The notes under the pieces are model-generated. The model did not search any database. It worked only from the letters and a program-made list of their open reading frames with translations, and had not been told where the DNA came from. Of a stretch of DNA of 64,000 nucleotides, positions 24,091 through 35,444 are shown piece by piece. The DNA lies in the NCBI GenBank assembly GCA_021464415.1, contig CM038470.1:26809601-26873600 (forward strand). The letters run 5' to 3'. The stretch comes from Lonicera japonica (taxonomy: Eukaryota > Streptophyta > Magnoliopsida > Dipsacales > Caprifoliaceae). How positions within the stretch are numbered: position 1 is the first letter of the stretch; every line of letters begins with the position of its first letter. Position numbers and translations under genes: made by a program.

Positions 24091-26706
24091 CTACTGGATT
24101 TGAGTTTTGCTTGTTAACTTGTCTGGGAATTTCTGTAAGTCCTTAGAAATATGCGGTTGAAGCTGAAATTTTCCATTTTTGATCGTCATTCCAAGGAACT
24201 CAATTTCTGTTGTACCAATAACCATCTTCTTTTCAGAGAGCATAATTCCATGAGTAAGAACTATGTGATGGAAATGGTGAAGGAGCTTGAGATGGTCTGC
24301 TGCATTCTGACTGAAGAGCAAAATGCCATTAATATAAATTAATGCATTTGCTGCGATAGGCTCAAAAATAGACATCATGGTTTTTTGGAAAACAGATGGA
24401 GCATTCTTTAATCCAAAGGGCATTACTGTCCATTGGTAGTGAAAACCAGGAATGCAAAATGCTGTTTTGGGTCGATCAGTGGGAGTGATGCCTAGCTGCC
24501 AAAAACTAGCTTTCAAATCAAATTTGGAGAAAACATTTGCATTTGAAAGATGGCTAAACAGGGAATGCTTCTGGGGTAGTGAAAATTTGTCACTGGCTAG
24601 GAAGTAATTCAGCGGTTGGTAATTGATCACTAGCCTCATTTTTCCTCTGACTTGTTCAGATCGTTTATTCACATAAAATGTTTCACACGCCCATGGAGAG
24701 GTTGTTTCTTCAATAAGTTGTTGCTGTTTGAGAGAAACTAATTCTTGAAGAGCAAGGAATTGGTGTTCTGGATTCATTCCAGAGTGAGATGCTCTTGTTG
24801 GATTCACATCTTCATTGAGCTTGAAGGGGAGTGTGACAAAGAACTTGCTATTTCGCCATAGCGGGTTCTGACATTTAGTGAGAAAATCAACATGGGAATC
24901 TGCACAGGACATAATGACAATATTCCTTCTTAGAGTATCCAATGATATCCCTGGATCAATTGGATATGCTGGAGCAGCTTGATAGTTCATGAGAGCTGCA
25001 TCTGGGTCATGCCATGGAAGGAACTGCTTCTTGTATTTAAGACCAGTATCAGCAAATTGGACTTGCATTTTCTTGATAAGATCCCATCCTATCATCAATT
25101 CCTTTTGAGTAGCACTACTGCCATAGACTGCATGCTTAATTCTGAGGCCAGGAAAAGGTTGTATGAGGATTGGTTTACTGACTTTATCAACATAAAGAAT
25201 TTCTCCATTAGCAACACGAAAGGCTAACTGGCAAGGTTTCCATATGGTGGTAGGAAGTAAACTGGGATTAATCATGGTTTTAGTGGAACCGGTATCAAAT
25301 AGGGCCAAAACAGTGATAGGCTTGGAATATGGCTCAGGGAATATTTTTACTTTGGCATAAGGAGACTGGATAATGAGACATTCTTCTTGAGAGAAGGCAA
25401 GTTGCTGTAAAGAACGAATCGCTTTTTCTGGTTCAGTTGAAAGTTCTGAACTAGCTGTTTCACTAAGGGCTTCTGATTCAGCGTCTGACGCTTCTGACTC
25501 AGTGAAGGCTAATTGCATTAAGCAACCTTGAGATGCCTCATCTTGGGCTGAGAGAACTGATTCAACATCTGATTCTGCAATTTCAGGTGCAAGTTGATGG
25601 AGAAGATTCATGAATTGTGTCTTCTTTGTAGAATCAGGACAGTTCTTTGCAAAATGACCAGGTTTGTGGCATAAGAAACACTTGTCGGATTTCTTTCCTC
25701 TGAAGTTCCTTTTCGTAACAAACTTGAACTTCTTGAACTTCTTTTTCTTGAACTTCTGTCTTTTAAAGGGCTTGACAAAAGTATCATCACGATTTTTGTG
25801 GCGACGTGAGGAATGCTTCCGATATTTCTTTTTATAAGCTTTCTTGTGTTGAGAACAATCGCAGCCTTCTTTGTTCTTACACTTGATCTTCCAGTGATCT
25901 TTGTTACACGCAGATTTAAGCATCTTGTTGGTTTTTTCCATATCATCCATGAGCTGCTTGTGATTACAAATTCTTTCAACAGAATCAAGGAGGTGCTCAT
26001 AAATACGGCCAATAGAGAGATCTTTAAGCTCAATATTCTGCATCTTCAGGATCTTCTGTGCTTCAGAAACTAAAGCATCTGGGAAGGATTGGAAGAAAAC
26101 CTGCTTTAAATTTAAATCATCCAGACCGCCAATAGTATAGAACCTTTTCGACATTCTATCATAATGACGTTCTAAATTTTTTTCTTGCAGGGAGCAACAC
26201 TTCATTCCCATGAATTCAGTACGAGCAATATCAGTAAATTTGGAAGGATTTCCAAGGAATTCATTGTAAATGGATCCAAGGAAAACATCAATATTTGTTA
26301 TTTGCTGGAATTGGAGCTGTCTGTATTCACCAAGTGCATCATACCAATCATGTAAACGGCCAACAACACGAGCTAAGAATCGTTTAATCACGGATCTGAG
26401 ATCATATAGCTCATTGTCAGCAACTATCCATGCTTTGAACTGGAAAAATCGTTCACGCCATTGATTTGGCTTGATATCATCAAGAGTAAATCGAACATGA
26501 TTATCATGAGCATGGTTTGCTTGTGGAGGTGGTTGGTTTAAGGGAACGTTTATCGGATCAGGTGGGTCTTCAACCATGGGTTCTGGAGTTGTGTCAGCCG
26601 GCTGTGCTGGCTGGGTTGAGTAAAGCTGATCAAAGGCTTGAAATAAGTCATCTGAGTCAGTCTTTACGGGTTCACGATTTGTGAAGGCAATAGCTTTGAG
26701 AAAATA
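24091..26706 (-). pseudogene. Viral coat protein, aspartic protease and reverse transcriptase region
   Basis: Open from just after the TGA at 26707-26709 to a TAG at 24091-24093. The first half is coat-protein-like, with a basic Lys/Arg stretch and the CCHC finger CFLCHKPGHFAKNC at about 25650-25690, then an acidic segment. A retropepsin motif FDTGSTKTM follows at about 25290. The RT domain comes next (VINYQPLNYF, FSKFDLKASFWQLG, MPFGLKNAPSVFQ). The catalytic box that should carry two adjacent aspartates reads YING (codons at 24325-24330), so the enzyme cannot be active. Likely derived from the replicase-plus-capsid polyprotein of a plant pararetrovirus. Confidence 0.88.
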
Positions 26707-27183
26707 TCATATCTGATTGACAGAATGATTTTCAAAAGCTTCCATGGTGAACATATCCAAAGGCTTAGTGGAGGCACCTTGGATAACATCAGGTAGTTCA
26801 GCTAGGGGTGTATAAGCTGAAGGTGTGGTTTTGGGACTGGTATGAGAGGTAATTTGCTGGGGCTGAGACTGAGAAGGTACAGTTTGCAAAGGAGTATGAA
26901 AGGGATCCAATCCTCTGACTTGTCTGGCTGTAGGAGGAGGAGTAACATCTCTCAGTGGTTTTGACCAATCAACTTCATTAGAGTGTTTAGCTTTATAAGG
27001 GTAGTTTGGTTTGGGGGGAACAAACTTGGGTTTTGGTTTAGGTGGAGAAGTTGACCATAGGGGTAATCGCCTTTTCATATATGGTAGCATTCTTACCATC
27101 TGTATGTAGTAAGGTACGTATACGGATAAATTACAGTAAAATGTTTCAACACATGTATGTATATATGGCATATACACTTTCAT
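26707..27183 (-). pseudogene. Viral N-terminal polyprotein fragment, no movement-protein motifs
   Basis: An ATG at 27183 opens 158 codons that end at the TGA at 26707-26709 and continue in the same frame into the coat region. The first 40 residues or so are Tyr- and hydrophobic-rich. The rest is proline-rich linker (STSPPKPKPKFVPPKPN). No 30K movement-protein domain is seen, although related viruses encode one at this end. At 27080-27102, within the first 40 codons, is a 23-bp exact copy of sequence from 22798-22820, suggesting a rearranged start. Confidence 0.6.
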
Positions 27184-27200
27184 TTACATAAATGAAAGTG
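27175..27200. repeat. 26-bp perfect palindrome at the viral ORF start
   Basis: CACTTTCATTTA and TAAATGAAAGTG are separated by CA. The palindrome spans the ATG at 27183 of the N-terminal viral fragment. Confidence 0.75.
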
Positions 27201-27244
27201 CATAAGTTGATAAATGTATTTGTTCATAAATGAATTTGTTGATT

Positions 27245-27340
27245 CAGAAGGTGCTAAATGCATTTAGCACCACCTGGAGTACCTTCTAAGCACCAACCAG
27301 AAGGTGCTAAATGCATTTAGCACCTTCTGAACAACAACCA
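27245..27340. repeat. Second block of the 22-bp palindromic repeat
   Basis: Two exact copies of the GGTGCTAAATG/CATTTAGCACC palindrome, with the same linkers (TTCTAAGCACCAACCAGAA, TTCTGAACAACAACCAGAA) as the cluster at 21070-21735. In viral sense it lies directly before the first coding region. Confidence 0.9.
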
Positions 27341-27649
27341 GAAAGTTTCTAGCCATTACCAGCACCAAGCACTTGCATAACAATTGTCTAATCTCTGTCG
27401 AATCTATCGAAATTCAAGGATTAAAATTAAATTATGAAGAATCTACCGAAATTCAATCTACAAATTTAAAACAGTAGTTGTTTTAATTATCTTTTTCGAT
27501 TGAATCTTGAGGCTCGATATCTATTCTCTAATTTCAATTGAAAAGGTAAAGATATATTAAAAAATTTAATTGCCCACAAAACAATTCGAGATGTAAAGCA
27601 AAGAAACTGTAATGTCTCCTTATTTATTGATTTTCCCCCACCATTTCAA

Positions 27650-28080
27650 GGCCAAGTGAACTGTAACCTTAAATTAGCAGAGCTTCATTATATCTCCATC
27701 ATCAACCTCACCTTCCTCAACACCCACCACATCCACCGGCGACTTTTTCGGCACACGGATGCTCACAATCGTCGACGCCTCCCTGAAGATAACCCTCATT
27801 CCGCACCAGCTTGGGGAGTTACGTTGATGGGTGGCATTAGAGGAGTGACGACGAGATGGAGTTTTCCAGCGGCTTGACTCATAGATCTGATCGCCTTTGA
27901 TGAATAAATAAATAAAACGAATAGAATGAATTTATATAAATGTATAGAGAGAGAATGGGATTACGCTTTCGGGTTTGCCACTGATTTGAGCAACAGCTTT
28001 GGTGGCTTTAGAGAAGGCGAAATCGACAGAACCAATGGAGCAGAGAGTAAATCTGCGGCGAGATGTTTATTTAGGGGTAT
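27650..28080 (-). pseudogene. Possible gene relic, weak MIF/tautomerase-like exon
   Basis: On the minus strand an open stretch near 27965-28062 reads RRFTLCSIGSVDFAFSKATK and continues AVAQISGKPES before a GTAATC donor-like site. The FSKAT..VA.I.GKPES pattern is loosely like the first exon end of plant MIF/D-dopachrome tautomerase-like proteins. The next open stretch (about 27685-27890) does not look like the second exon of that family. The GC content is higher than in the flanks. It may be a captured or truncated gene, or simple coincidence. Confidence 0.25.
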
Positions 28081-30211
28081 ATTTGTCCATTAATATTTAT
28101 CATTTTCCTTCAAATAAATTGATATTATGAAAAGTGTCTTTATTGTCAAATCAAATTATGAAATTAGTACTAATTCTTTTTATTAAACATGAGTCTATCC
28201 TTAAAATTATAAAATATTACGGAGCGAGACCTTAGAGCTTATTATCTCATTATTTTAAGAGAGTATGCATGAATTATATTTTATAAATTTAAAAATTTAT
28301 ATTGAGAAAAATAGTTTTTATGAGGTGAGTGACATCTCAGAGTTATGTGGTAGGCCCCACTTGACCAGCAACAAATGGTCATCACTTTTTTAGTTAAAGC
28401 TTTAAATGTGGTTTTTGGCCTGAAAGTCAAACCACTCTGCCTGATGGACCTTAAAAGGTTCCTTTAAGCTTTGTACCGGCCCCCTGGCCTACCCTCCCCT
28501 CCTTTACAAAAATTCAAAGTTTGGATCAGAGAGTATCCATGACGGTACGGTATAATATAATTTGATATGATAGTATAAAAAGATTAAAATTTAGTTTACG
28601 AAAATAAACGGTGGTTAAAAAATATAGGACAAAATATTATTTTATGATATAATAGAATGATAAAGTTAAATTTAGCTAAATTTAATTCCATATGCTTTAC
28701 ATTGTTGCGTTTGGTACTTTACGGACTCTTCAAACGTTAATATATGGCTTTTGGGATATTTTTCTCTCCTATTTTTATTCTCTCTTAAAATGCTACATAA
28801 TATTTATTTTATCTCTATTTTTACCATATTATTATTTTAACGCAAAGTAAGATAAATATATCATACTTTCAATACATCTAAGTTCCCCGTTATGGCTACT
28901 CTATGGGCACCTCTAGCCCTTGTTGTATTTAACTTTCAATTTATGTTTCATAATTACGCTCCTATGATAACTAATAGGTAAACTTATTATTAGAGTGGAT
29001 TCAGAGGTTTCAGAAGCTCAAGGCGAAGTTTGAGATTGGAGACTCATTAACATCACAAATATAATTTTTTTAGGGTATATATAAAATTAAAATTCTTTTA
29101 GCCTAAGTAGGCTTTTTTCTTTTGTATATAAAGATTGAGCTTTCGTAAGAAACAAATAAAATATTGATAATTAAAATAACATTTATTTATAAATATAAGT
29201 GGCCCCTTTTTGTATATAAAGATTGGGCTTTTGTAAGAAACAAAAAGGATATTGATAATTAAAAATATTAACTTTTATTGTAAAAAAAATTACTTAATTC
29301 TTGAAGGGTTCCCCAAAATAAACATTTGCAAAATTGTATTTCTATACAAAAATATAAATACAAAATTACACTGAAAAAAAAACCAAATATGGAATTAGCG
29401 ATTGTTATTCTCGGTTCCCCAAAACATCCTATCAAACATAAATGTAACGAAATTATATAATTTTTATTAAAAAAGTTATACAATTTTATATTTACAACAG
29501 TTCTTGTTTTGTAGATGTAAATTGGTTTATCTCAAAAATATACATTTTATTAAAATTCAATTTATTTATTTTTTAATTTAAAGTTCTGACTATATAAAGT
29601 TTTTTTTCTAAAATGTTGATGAGAAACAAAGTACGTTGAGATTTGAGTATATTATTAGGCCCCCTAAAATTTATGACAATGTAAAATTTGAGCCTCTTAA
29701 AAAGCTATAAATTTTGGGGCCAAAGTCAGTAACTTTCTTTGTCACACCTCGAGACCAGCCTTACTTATTATTAGCCGAAGTTTACTCAGATAGATCTATC
29801 GCACAAAAGACATCTACATAGCATATGCTATACACCGGAAAGTTAACGACACCAGTCACATGTAAAATTATTCTAGCCATCAATATTAAATGGATGAATT
29901 TAGTTATTTGTCCAATTTTCTATACATTTTTAAAGATCTTACGGTTCGATTAATGCATTTCTATTGTATCATTTGATTTACGAAAGGAATCATATAAGTT
30001 TACTGTTTGTAAGTCTTCGTCACATGTCATGTTCCAATATGGAGAAATTATAAAATTAGTTTAAATTAAAAAATTAATTGATAAATTAAAAAATTGTTTT
30101 GGAAATAATTAATATGTAGGAAATAATTAATTTTAGAAAATAATTAAATTCTATAAGAATCATTTTTTTATTTTTTGTTGGCAACAAAATGAGGTTAGAA
30201 ATTTTTATTTT
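28081..30211. other. Intergenic, AT-rich
   Basis: No gene seen. There is a direct repeat around 29100-29270 (AAGATTGAGCTTTCGTAAGAAAC and AAGATTGGGCTTTTGTAAGAAAC are 116 bp apart; each is noted here only as a pair of similar words). The rest is unremarkable. Confidence 0.4.
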
Positions 30212-30226
30212 AGCTATCCCCCTTAA

Positions 30227-30420
30227 TAAGAGGAGAGTGATTGGTCTAGTGGTTGGCAATCGCATTTGTCTTAAAGGTAAGAGTTCGACTCATAAAAATT
30301 GGAGGCTATTTTATTTATTTATAGGGTTAAGAGAGAGATAGTTAGACCTCTCTCATTTTATTTTATTTAAAAAAAAAGCTTATTTTATTTATAGAAAAAA
30401 GAAGAAGAAGAAGAAGCAGC
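30227..30420 (+). mobile_element. tRNA-derived SINE with target-site duplication
   Basis: A box TGGTCTAGTGGTT at 30242-30254 and B box GAGTTCGACTC at 30281-30291 have the spacing of a tRNA-type pol III promoter. The element ends in A-rich and GAA repeats. It is bounded by AGCTATCCCCCTTAA (30212-30226) and AGCTACCCCCTTAA (30421-30434), a target duplication with a 1-bp length difference. Confidence 0.8.
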
Positions 30421-30434
30421 AGCTACCCCCTTAA

Positions 30435-33400
30435 GAATGGCATTCCCTGGCGTAGTGGAGGGGATGGAATTTGCTAGAATGAAGAGATTTAACATTCCCA
30501 TTGGTTTGGTCGGTACTAATTTGAGAAATAAAGCACATCAATAATTATTCCATTTATGACCCACATATGGGCATGACTAGACTTGTTCACCTTCTAATCT
30601 TTATTAGATTTGTTTATTCATATTTTTAGATTTAAGGGTTACATAAAGTGTGGTGTAAATAGCAATCTTTACTTTACGTGGACGAAGTATTTTTGCACCG
30701 CAAGAATTCGATTCACACTAAAAGTATTTGTAGCCACATACAGCAAATTCCCGAGTGGTGATTATCCCAATATAAATAAGGGAATACCTCATGGCAAAGA
30801 AAAAAAATGATTACATGATCTTCTTATCTATAAATGATTAATGCATTGAATTGATGATAGAGTAAATATTGTGGGTCTTTGTTTTATCGATGCATTTGTT
30901 AATCGGTCAAGAAGATTGTGTTTTAACTCTAATTAGGGTCAAAAATTTGAACTTGCCAACATTAATATTGTATTACAAAATTATTGGTTACACAATTTAT
31001 TATTAACATATCATCATATTCTCAAAACATGTTTTTAAATTGTGTCTCTCAAAGAATTACCGATAATGAAAACATATATATGAACCATGAGGTACACTTT
31101 TGTTAAGATATAGAATGGATCCGATTTTTTTAAAATGATAAAAATCACTTAATATAACTACAGAATTTAAACTCTATACATTTTCATATATAGCCATATC
31201 ATATTTATCGCATATATACTAGCTGTCCACGTGGCATAACAGAACAATTATGTAGCTTCGGTTCATTCACCTGTACTCGTAAGGAAGAATATTTTGCCAT
31301 TATTTTATATATTTAAATACGTTATCATCAATAGTCAATACTTTTTAATGTTGCCTTATTTCATAAATAAATAATAGGAGTAAGTAAAGAGTGGTTTAAA
31401 AGAAGAGGGATACAAATCAACCGTTGGATCAATAAAGATTGTAGCTAGTGGACCCAGATAGATGAAATTATTGATGGAAGATGTGTTGGATAGATAATTA
31501 AAATTAGGGCATCTGATGTATGTGCAAGGTAAAGTACAAAATTTATGAAAGTTTATGTCTATTGCCAAGACTTTTTAGCTTTTTGATCCATTGATAGACT
31601 CCAAACCTAAACAGAGAAATACAATAAGCCTCTTGGCCATCTCATGTGCAAACCTTTTATATCATTTTATTTTATTTTTAATAATGACATTAATGTAACT
31701 ACTTTGATCTTCCTTTAAAATATAATGAGATCTTTTCTTCGCTAACTCATAAGAAATATTTTAATTTTAATCACTCGGACTCTCTCTTAAAAATGGCTTG
31801 CTCAAGTTGTAACTTATGTACCGAAGACCTCCTTGTTGCACTACAAATAGGGGAAATGAGGGTCGTGACAAACTCCAACCCCTTGATGTCCTCGTCAAGC
31901 TGGGATTACACTAAAACAATTTGGCTTGTGCTTTGTTGCCGTAATTGGGTTCGGGAAAGGACATGGGTGGTTGTATATATAGTACCAAAAGGAACATATG
32001 CCCGTTACAAATGCGGTTTGGTAATTGTGTATTCTGAGACTGACAATGAACATAAATCGTTTGTGTGTGAGCCCCCTAACGAGGATAATATAGGGCCTTA
32101 ATAAAGGAGTCTCTAACAAAAGACATCTCATATCGATAATATAATGAAAAGATTATTATCTTATCCGTAAATTCAAAAAACACAACCATTTTGGGGTTTA
32201 GACTTGGGTAGTTACGCATAATCTATCCCTTCTGAGGGTTGCATTTTGCATTAAAATATAAGTTAATCTAACCTTTCACTTCCTTTAAATATCTTATTAT
32301 ATCATTCAAGGACAATCTTAGGTATTCTTTAATAGGTAGAAGAGTATTTTATTAATCAACATAAGTGAAACTATAATGTCCTTATTTTTAAAAAAAAAGA
32401 ACGGTAGGTGTTATATTTCTTAATTTATGATTAAAGAGACTCTTTTGCTCAAAAATGCCAAAGCCTTTCTCCAATGGCTTGTTTATGTGGGCATTGCGGT
32501 GAATGCAAAATGATGTGATCTCGACTAGTCCTCCATTATATTCAACAAAAGAAAATTGCGAGTTATTAAATTGAGGCTTGATTATGCTCATGTGCAAGGA
32601 TTAGGTATGGAAATATAAGTGTCTAAGCCTTGAATTAATCATACTTGGGGATGCAAGAAGCTTAAACGATGATCATGCATTCCATGGGGTTCCTAAAGAT
32701 TGGGCGTGAAAGTTCAAAAGGTTAGAACAGCAAGGAGGCTTATTCGAATAATCTATATGATATTAATTTAAGTTGTTTTTAAATTAATAGGGTTTCTTGA
32801 TTCTCATTATTCAATTAGGAATTAGAATTAGTAGTTTTCTTTCTGAATAGTTTCCTTATTGTATTAGGATTATTCTAGAAGTTATTTCATTTTTCTAAGT
32901 AGAATTAATTTATTTATTGTATAAGGTTTCTAATTGTTTTGTCTCTTATTTAAAAGAGGTGGATTCATTGTTTTAAGTAATGTTTTGAATATTAATATTA
33001 TTAAGAGCTTCTCTTTATGTTCTTAAAGAACTTGTTGAACATGTTGAATGATTAATCCAATTGTCCTTGACTTATCAATCAATTCTCCATTAATTGATTA
33101 TGGCGTCTTCGATCATATCAAGGTTCACACTTCTTTAAGCGTTGGGTTGAGATTTCCATCGTCCATCTCTTTCGACGAATTATAAGGTTCTAGTCTGTTT
33201 ATAGACTACGGGTTAAGGATCCATTAGCCTGGTTAGGAAAGACGATCCGGGATCGCGTCACAAAAACCAAACAACCGAACCGAAAAAAAATTAAAATTGA
33301 AACTAAGAAATCAAACTAAAATTGAATAAATATGATTTGAGTTTAGGGTGTGACAGTGCAAAAACAAACCAAATCAATTGATATATGACATCGTTTTGTT

Positions 33401-34218
33401 TTATATGATATGATACGATGATGCATATGTATTGTTGCTTGAATTCTATGAAGAAGAATGTATTTTGAAGAATGGTTTTGAGCCTAACTAGTAGTTATCC
33501 ATAACCCAATGGCACAAAAAGGGTATGTATTTTTATTGCTTTATAATCAAATAATTTGATAGGCTAATTACATTAAAAAAAAAACTAATAAATCAAAATC
33601 GAATTGAAAATGAAACTGAAAAGTTTATTTTGGGTCTAGATCTAAAAGATTTAAAAATTGAAAGTGAATTAAATCGAAACTGAATTTTTACCTTGACCAA
33701 AACCAAAACACCCATATTATAAAGTCAATTAATGAAAAACAACTCTTTAATGGGCTCTCTATCCCACTGTGAATACAATGTGACAAAGTAATAATTTCTG
33801 CATTGCTTATGTAGAGAGTGTCATTGGCAGTGTGAATCTAATATGGAACTAAATAAATGGGATCCACAACTCTTTTTATTATATATATGAATTTTATGTG
33901 TTTGTATATGTGTGCAAAAATAGAAATAATTATCGGAAAGACTTTGTTGTAAATGGTGTCTTTGGACGTAAAAATGATGTAAACTAAACATACATAATGT
34001 CTAAAAGAGTACGATACAAAGGATATAAATGATTTAATTGACAAGTCCTTGGAGAATGCTTAGTAATTTAGACTTTGATTTTCTATGGACTAGGTAGTAG
34101 GTAGAATAAATATATCTCACATGGTATCATTATCTACCTTTCACAAGAGCAGGTATGGTTCAAACTCCACTAGGAGCAATTTCTAATTGCCTTATAAAAT
34201 AGTTGATATGAGATAACT
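30435..34218. other. Intergenic region with an LTR-like relic
   Basis: No convincing gene. A 102-codon open stretch at 31793-32101 has no recognisable domain. About 32745-33265 looks like a decayed LTR: repeated TAGTTTCCTTATTGTATTAGG-type words, TTATTTAAAAGAGG as a possible TATA region, and a GC-richer end. I found no partner LTR. At about 34120-34190 GGTATGGTTCAAACTCC may be a SINE B box. Confidence 0.35.
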
Positions 34219-34226
34219 ACTCCTAG

Positions 34227-34549
34227 CAAGGGCGTGGCCACCCTTGGTGTTCTGGGGTCTAGTGACCCCATTTAATTTTTAAAATATATGTACAAATATG
34301 GCATATTTTGGATAAATTTAAGTTGGTATGTATTATTGACACAACTTAAATTTTGAAAAAAATAATTCAAATTATAAAAGAAATAAAATAGTATGTAGCC
34401 TAATCATAATTTCATGGCAAACTCTACCAAAAATGTCCAAAACTTGTATCCCAAATGCATTTTGAATGATACAGATATATTTAGAATTGTTATTGAGTTA
34501 TGATGTTTTGGACTGACCTCACTAAACAAATTTCTTGACTACGCCACTG
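34227..34549. mobile_element. Non-autonomous hAT transposon with 8-bp target duplication
   Basis: The left end CAAGGGCGTGGCCA and right end TGACTACGCCACTG are imperfect terminal inverted repeats. The element is flanked by exact 8-bp ACTCCTAG at 34219-34226 and 34550-34557, the hAT signature. It is 323 bp and noncoding. Confidence 0.85.
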
Positions 34550-34885
34550 ACTCCTAGTTGTGTAAGTCAATTACATTTCTTGATAAGATTTGTTCTGGTC
34601 ATTGACTAGAGTTTTAAAATTAAAAAATAAAATATCTTCAATCATAGTGTAAGTGACTAATTGGTTGAACCCGTGCAGTAATTAATGTGAAAAAGTAGAA
34701 GCAAAAACGATAACATTGAAAATTTTAATGTTAAAACTTATAAGCTACAATCAAGAATGCGATCGAGAGCATCTCTGGACAGAAGAATCTGAATACTATA
34801 GCACAAACTCTGACAAATTTATAAGATGGTTGTTAAGGATGCTTAAAAAATTATTCTTTAATATCACACATATGCTTAATAATTA

Positions 34886-35132
34886 CTCCATCTGTCCCAT
34901 ATTGCTGGTTTTTGGAAAATCCAACTTATTAAGAACCCAATATCATCGTTACACTTTTTGCTTAATTTATATGGTCTTTCCCTTTTTATCCTTTTATTTA
35001 TTTAAAACTTTTACTTGAAAAGTGAAAGTATAAAAGGGCAAAATAAGTATGTATTTATCTTTAATGAAAAGTGGACATTTATTTTGGGATATCCAAAAAA
35101 AAAGAGGGACCAACAATTAGGGACGGATGGAG
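34886..35132. mobile_element. Stowaway (Tc1/mariner) MITE
   Basis: The ends CTCCATCTGTCCCATATTG and CAATTAGGGACGGATGGAG are inverted repeats flanked by TA on both sides (34884-34885 and 35133-35134). It is 247 bp. Confidence 0.85.
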
Positions 35133-35134
35133 TA

Positions 35135-35407
35135 TTTATTTCATCGCGACTTTTTCCTTTCGAATGTCGCAAAGATATATATTTTTTCCAAGATATAATT
35201 AATGTATTGTATTTCACATAGACAATGAATTTTATTGTTAATCCATTGATTAACTCAACATTAGTTGTTTAAGTTTTAAAAAAAATAACCACAAAAAATA
35301 TACATTATAATACAATTTTAAAAAAATTGGTTCACACCCTGAATTTACCTAGAAAAAGCCTTTTGTCAGTGCATGTTGCATCATATGGGACCAAAACCTA
35401 ACCCCTA

Positions 35408-35444
<37 letters not shown>

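Larger units (their letters stand above)
21070..27345 (-). mobile_element. Endogenous Caulimoviridae (pararetrovirus) fossil, florendovirus/petuvirus-like
   Basis: Read on the minus strand the order is: palindromic repeats, coat-protein-like region with CCHC finger, aspartic protease, reverse transcriptase, RNase H, an acidic-tailed C-terminal region, an as-1-like motif, a TATA box, a tRNA-Met primer site, and palindromic repeats again. There is no integrase and there are no LTRs, which separates it from the neighbouring Gypsy element; the RNase H motifs are of the plant pararetrovirus kind. Finding the same leader repeats at both ends fits a linear copy of a circular genome opened within its leader. 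It is dead: three stop codons, an altered RT catalytic box, and no movement-protein region. Genus is uncertain. The end coordinates are set by the outermost repeats and are approximate. Confidence 0.88.

Noticed and set aside
22339..27183. A second Gypsy element
   Set aside because: No integrase, no LTRs, and RNase H and coat-finger arrangement of plant pararetroviruses.
30242..30291. A possible tRNA gene
   Set aside because: A and B boxes are present, but no full cloverleaf, and target duplications show a SINE.
31793..32101. 102-codon open frame on the + strand
   Set aside because: No recognisable domain, no splice context and a mixed composition; likely chance.
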